From positions 58,552,108 through 58,616,107 of the forward strand of contig OX393577.1 in NCBI GenBank assembly GCA_947652605.1: a stretch of 64,000 nt of DNA. The letters are read 5' to 3'. Within the stretch, counting starts at the first letter, position 1; each line of letters opens with the position of its first letter. The position numbers and the translations under genes were made by a program. This DNA comes from Elmis aenea. Taxonomy: Eukaryota > Arthropoda > Insecta > Coleoptera > Elmidae. The notes under the pieces are model-generated. The model ran no database searches, was not told the DNA's origin, and was given only the letters and a program-made list of their open reading frames with translations. Of the stretch, positions 59,011-64,000 are shown one piece after another.

Positions 59011-59744
59011 ACAGTGTGTCCAAAAGGAATGGAATATGCTATATATCTCAGTAAATATCCACTTTGGGTAAAAATGTTTTGAATAAAAGTTGTTTGGTAC
59101 TTAGTTTTCCACCATAAGACAAAATTTTAATATATTTTTTTCGAATAACAAGAGCGCAATGAAAAACAATTAATTTTTTTTAAATGACAAGGTACTCCTA
59201 CATTATACTCATTTGATAGAGAGTTTTTTTCTCTTTTTAATGATGCAAAACTTTAGTACCCTTACTTAAACAACTTTTTGAGAAAAACACAAAAACTATT
59301 TTAATTGATTAGTATTTATTTCTAACAAAAACATCATAAGAACTAAAATTTTTTGACGAAATCTACAATAAGTGTTTAAACTGTAACCATTTACAGCTTG
59401 GCAATGATAAACTCGGTTTTTAAACCCGTTTATAACATTTCTAACCATTTCAGGTGTAATTTCCCAAATAAGATCTTTTAAATTTTCGATATTCTCCGGC
59501 CTCTTAGCATAAACTTAATTTTTAAGGTGACCCCACCATTGAAAAAAAAAATTCTCTATTAAATGAGTATAATGTAGGGTTACCTTACCATTTAAAAAAA
59601 TTCAATTGTTTTTCATTGCGCGTTTGTTATTCGGGAAAAAAATTGTCTTACTAAGTACCAAACAACTTCTATTCAAAACATTTTTCCCTAAAGTAGATAT
59701 TTACTGAGAAATATAGCATATTCCATTTCTTTTGGACACACTGT
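59011..59744. mobile_element. Palindromic element retaining transposase fragment
   Basis: The ends ACAGTGTGTCCAAAAGGAAT and TTTCTTTTGGACACACTGT are inverted. The arms match 42844-43472. Unlike that copy, the spacer (about 59330-59545) encodes the end of a mariner-like transposase on the minus strand, so this copy shows where the family came from. Confidence 0.85.
59362..59541 (-). pseudogene. Mariner-like transposase C-terminal fragment
   Basis: The minus strand reads QWWGHLKNxVYAKRPENIEN then LKDLIWEITPEMVRNVINGF, KNRVYHCQAVNGYSLNTYCR. The WGHLKxxVY box followed by xxIExLKxxI and ITPEMVRNV is the C-terminal end of Tc1/mariner-related insect transposases. It has one in-frame stop in this stretch. 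Catalytic residues lie upstream and are lost. It resembles, but is not identical to, the fragment at 16280-16550. Confidence 0.72.
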
Positions 59745-61589
59745 TTATAAATTTTTACCGCATTCACAGCTTTGGTCTTAAAATTTTTTTATTATGACAT
59801 CTATTACCATATTTGCATTGTTTCCCAATTTTTAAACAAACATTACTAGGTACCAAACAAACTTCTTTGATATTAGTTCAAAAAATATAACTAGATAAAT
59901 ACGCACATTATTTTTTTATTTAAAAAAAACACGATAAGAGACTTTTTTTTTACATATAATCAAGCCAGACATAAAATAAAAAACGTAAGATGTTCAATAT
60001 TTTTTTGGCGCGTAAGCTTTGAAGTTTATAAGTTTATTTGTCCAGTTTTATATCCTTTGTACGGCGCAAGATTTATTTTTTCTGCTTAAATGAATTATAT
60101 TAAACTTGATCATTAAAATTAAATCAAAAGAAATGCATGTTCCTAAAATAATTAATTAAAAATTATGTTTAACGTTAAGGAAAGAATGGGCTAAAGTTTT
60201 TCAAAATTTGGACTAATTTTGCTCCAAGCATAGGGTAGAGAATCGATCTCCAGGATGGACCCAAAATCTAAGCAACCCATGGATTAAAAAATAGAGAAAA
60301 TTGTAAAAAATGAACAATGGGTTGATAACTACCATCTGTTAACAGCCCCACTTTTATTTCCCATTGTAAAGTATAGATTGAACCAAAAGTTTTTTATTGT
60401 ATCCGAATAATTTACTGTTTTTTTTATTGTGGCCCAAGTCACAATTTTGTGGGTTTTGGTACTATTGTGTACGTCAAACGTCGAAAGTTTAAAACATAAC
60501 CAACTATAAAAGTGTATCATTTGTAAATGTAAGTTTTAAAATATAAAAACAAGCTGAAACTTTAAATGCCATTATCTCATTTGTTACCGTAATTGAGTTG
60601 GTTCACTTTAGCACTACACGCCTCATATAAGACAAGGGTCTTCAAAATTTTGTACGATGACTTGGACATAAAAACTGCGTCTACGCGATGATGGGTTATC
60701 AGGCTGTTTTCGATTTGCCTTGGACAAAAAACTCTTAAAAGTCATTCAGAGGAATAATTTTCAGGTTTACCCAAAGCTTATTTTTGAATTGGATATATAT
60801 CTAATTTAAGACATTTGAAGGAAAAAATGAATAAAGCTACAGAAGCGACGTAAAAATAACAATTTTTGTGAAGACCCTATCTACATCTACACATTTTTAC
60901 AGCTAGATAGATTACATAAAAATATTCCCTTATGGTACTAACGTACAGTAAAAATAGTCTTGTAAGCTAAACAAAGGGACATTTTGATATTTATTTAGTC
61001 TTATCATAATTGTGAATGCTCGTTTTCAATGCTCTTTCTAATTATAGCAATGACATTTGCATTGCATGGCATTTGCATTTTATTGTCGTTTTCAACAAAA
61101 ACATGTACAACAGCGCTGATATCAGTACTGCAAGTCAATTACGCTATTAAATGCATTTTGCTAAACGCAGGAATCGCGCAGACCTGTAATATTATAGTAA
61201 AACAAATCATTTGCTCTATGAGAAATCCGATTGCTATGTGAAACTACTAAATAAAAAATTCAAATGCTACACAGGTTAATAAAACGATCTATAGCATATA
61301 AAAAACGCATTGCAATAAATTAAAATGCTACACAAAATAGCAGAATACTATATGAAGTAATAAAATGCTTTCAGAAAAAATAAAACGCTCTACAATATTT
61401 TTATTATGGCGTCCCTTACTATTAGACAAACTTTTAATCATTGCCATAACACACTGCTATGGGCAATCTCTTTATAGACCAGCAAGAGAGGGCCAGGTTA
61501 AAGGTTAATAATAGTTTTTTGTACTGTTGTGTTAAGCAGAGTGGCAATGAATACAATAAGGGTGTGTGCGGTAGCATCGACTAAATTGG
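59745..61589. other. AT-rich sequence, no gene recognised
   Basis: Bases 61230-61400 contain loosely repeated AAATGCTACACA-like units, an imperfect minisatellite. The plus frame at 61029-61241 lies beside it and seems to come from TGCATTTGCATT-like repetition. Nothing else stands out. Confidence 0.35.
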
Positions 61590-62158
61590 GTCTAATAATA
61601 AGGGACCCTAAAATGATAGATTACGTATAATTTTCTATATTTCCTATATAACGTTTAAAAATATCCTATTTTATAGTTTAGAATCAATAATTTTCATTTA
61701 GTAAAACCACTGTTAGTTTTAATAAAATTAGGTCTAATAATAAGGGACCATAAAACGATAGATTACGTATAATTTTCTATATTTCCTATATAACGTTTAA
61801 TAATATCCTATATTATAGTTTAGAATCAATAATCTTCATTTAGTAAAACCATTGTCAGTCAGTTTTAATAAAATTAGGTCTAATAATAAGGGACCCTAAA
61901 ACGATAAAACACGTATACATTTTTTATATTTCAATTATAACGTTTAATAATATTCTATATTATAGATTAGAATCAATAACCTTCATTCAGTAAAACCATT
62001 ATTAGTTTTAATAAAATTAGGTCTAATAATAAGGGACCCTAAAACGAAAAATCATGTATAATTTTCTACATTTCCTATATAACGTTTAATAATATCCTAT
62101 ATTATTAGTTTAGAATCAATAACCTTCATCTAGTAAAACCGTTGTAAGTTTTAATAAA
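61590..62158 (+). repeat. 143-bp tandem repeat, four copies
   Basis: Units start with GTCTAATAATAAGGGACC at 61590, 61732, 61878 and 62021, giving periods of 142, 146 and 143 bp. The second unit has a 4-bp GTCA duplication. Units diverge by a few percent to about 10 percent. This is a small satellite-like block without coding capacity. Confidence 0.9.
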
Positions 62159-63204
62159 CGTATAGTTTATTGATTCATGCTGCAGTAATAAATTTAAGAT
62201 TGCATGCATATAAATGAATGTTTTACATAGCCTTAGTGCAGTATAGTAACGCAAAATGTTCAGCAAAGATATTTTAATTTCATCCTACATTTAAATTCCA
62301 GTAAACTACAAAAAATTCATTCAAACAGTGAATAATAACCCGACGTGTTCTTGAAATATATTTTCAACATCTGCAAGTTAACCTTGAACTTCTTCGCGGT
62401 TTATGAACAAAAAAATTAAAATCTGCAGACATAAATTAAAACAGCGGACGAAATTTACTCAACCATATGTGGTACCCGCAAAAAAGTGGCAAAAAGTTTA
62501 CGCAAAAAAACGTTGTTGAATGAGAAGATGAGTGTCTGTTAGCAGTTTACAGAAACTTAAAACTTGACTGTTTTGAATAAACTGTATGTAGCGTTAAAAA
62601 AAACAACAGCAAATACTTTGTACATCTCATTAAGTATAAACTTAAAATCAATACACGTTACACGACTAACTCGTGATAACCACACCATATAAAATAAAAT
62701 AGAATTTATTGTTGTTTGTAAGGCTGCCTTAGGTTCAGACGTGCAGAGCAATTATTTTAATATAATAATTTGCATACTACATTTTTAGTTTAATGAAGTA
62801 TTACGTAGAATATTTGAAAATAAACTTTAAATACAGTTTTATGACTATGACATAACTCAAATAACTAACATTAGCTACTCCAAGTATATTTGAAAATTGA
62901 TTTACTTAATAACCACAGTTTTTCTTTATGCATGCTTTAATTTCTACTTAAAATATTAATTCCTGTTTGCCTTTTGAAAAAAAAATTGAAATTACTAATA
63001 TGTTTCAACCAATAGGCATATAAATCCATAATACAAAGTTTGTGCAATTTCTATCAATATACAGAGTATCCCAGTAAGAAGTCCTTTACAAAAATAGAGC
63101 TTTTGTATTTATTATAAATATTTAGAAGGCATCAAACCTTTTTAAAAAAATAAATTGTATATAATTTCAATTTCTTTTTAGACTTCGATATTAAAATTTT
63201 ATTT
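62159..63204. other. AT-rich sequence, nothing recognised
   Basis: A terminus-like TATACAGAGTATCCCAGTAA near 63058 may mark a decayed CAGGGTG element end. No gene was seen. Confidence 0.4.
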
Positions 63205-63650
63205 TCCGGTAACTCCGGCACTTTTATACGGAAGCGAAACGTGGACACTTAAAAACAAAAATAGTAGCCGTGTGAATGCAACAGAAATATGTTTTCTAAA
63301 AAAAAAACAAGGAAAAACAAAAAAAGATAGAATCAGAAATGAAACATATGGAGAACAATTAAAGATAAAATCAGTTGAAACAAAAATACAAGAAAGACAG
63401 CTAGGATGGTTGTGTCAGTTTTATAGGATGAAAGAATAAAGGTTAACCAGAAAAGCATATGAAGCAAGATCACAGGGAAAAAACAAAAGAGGCAGACCGA
63501 GAAAAATCTGGCAAGACGAAGTTAAAAAAGCATCAACAGCTAGAAACATCAAATGGAATTACATAAAAATGCTAGCACAAGACAGAAAAACATGGAAAAA
63601 GTCAGCACAACACACAGTCCTACACCTAACAGTAGGACTCATGACTACAT
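63205..63650 (+). pseudogene. LINE polyprotein C-terminus
   Basis: The plus strand reads TPALLYGSETWTLKNKN (63210-63260), then an FLKKKQGKTKKDRIRNETYG-like helix, IQERQLGWLCQFYRM, a stop at about 63437, and KRGRPRKIWQDEVKKAST followed by YIKMLAQDRKTWKK to about 63600. LYGSETW, QLxWxGHxxRM and GRPRxxW are the C-terminal landmarks of RTE/I-like LINEs. It is nucleotide-similar to 35975-36250 on the other strand. A T-run follows at 63649-63671. 5'-truncated and broken. Confidence 0.78.
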
Positions 63651-64000
63651 TTTTTTTTTTTTTTTTTTATATCATTACATTTTACACAATCTGTCCTAGA
63701 GACGGACAATAAGTGTTTTTGTGAAATTAAAATTAAAAATAATTAATTGAAAAAATTAAAAATAATTAATTGACTTGTAGGGCTTATCCCAGTGGATAGT
63801 CCCTTTACTTGCCTAAGTAACAAATCTTACCTAAGTAAAAAATCTTACCTACGTAACAAATAATTAACTTAAAAGAGGTTTCTAATTCTAATTTTTAGTC
63901 TAGCAATGCTAATCAAACCGGGTTGTGAGGTCTGATGGCTTGAACCTTTTTAGCCGCCTAGTTTCGCACTCTTTGTCCATGAGATTGTTTGCTAACTTGT
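63651..64000. other. Low-complexity and short tandem sequence
   Basis: A T-run (63649-63671) is followed by an 18-bp unit (CCTAAGTAACAAATCTTA-type) repeated about 2.6 times at 63812-63862. No gene was recognised before the window ends. Confidence 0.6.

Overview
The window looks like repeat-rich, gene-poor intergenic or large-intron DNA from an insect, possibly a beetle. It is strongly AT-rich. It has no operons or bacterial signals, and every recognisable coding remnant belongs to a eukaryotic transposon: Tc1/mariner, pogo/Tigger, hAT, or LINE reverse transcriptase. A short block of TTAGG/TCAGG pentamers (10011-10050) matches insect telomere motifs; TCAGG is the variant known from tenebrionid beetles. 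This is a hint only. No conserved host gene could be named.

Left third (1-22 kb). Miniature inverted-repeat elements (MITEs) lie at 1-770, 2261-2590, 6551-6997 and 8319-8662. A nested stack of hAT-like elements covers 3477-5019. A fold-back element at 9440-10480 has arms of 14-bp tandem repeats and a loop holding telomere-like pentamers. A nearly intact DD37E mariner transposon occupies 13045-14346, its transposase broken by one frameshift. A 1.92-kb palindrome at 15376-17298 has a spacer that encodes the end of another mariner-like transposase. Two LINE reverse-transcriptase remnants follow (19610-20446 and 21580-22500), the second split by a hAT MITE with a perfect 8-bp target duplication.

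Middle (22-46 kb). More palindromic elements with CAGGGTG-like ends lie at 24627-25652, 39010-40143, 42844-43472 and 44667-45774. One holds a LINE 3' end inserted in its spacer with an 8-bp duplication. A LINE remnant at 35975-37255 is split by a two-hairpin MITE. Between them are unique stretches with a few weak gene candidates. The best is a small three-exon model at 42148-42521, with a TATA box, two short introns and a polyadenylation signal.

Right third (46-64 kb). A palindromic MITE with an internal 172-bp duplication lies at 46690-47652. A pogo/Tigger element (49065-50796) carries a palindromic element inside it. Several hAT MITEs with perfect 8-bp target duplications sit at 52.4-56.0 kb. 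A second copy of the 42.8-kb palindrome (59011-59744) still contains a transposase fragment. The window ends with a 143-bp tandem repeat (61590-62158) and a LINE C-terminus (63205-63650).

The dominant theme is one superfamily of Tc1/mariner-related elements with very long, modular inverted repeats ending in TACAGGGTG or close variants. They are nested in one another and kept at every stage of decay. The weak host-gene candidates (7491-7751, 26213-26542, 42148-42521, 54028-54062) rest on reading frames and splice signals only.
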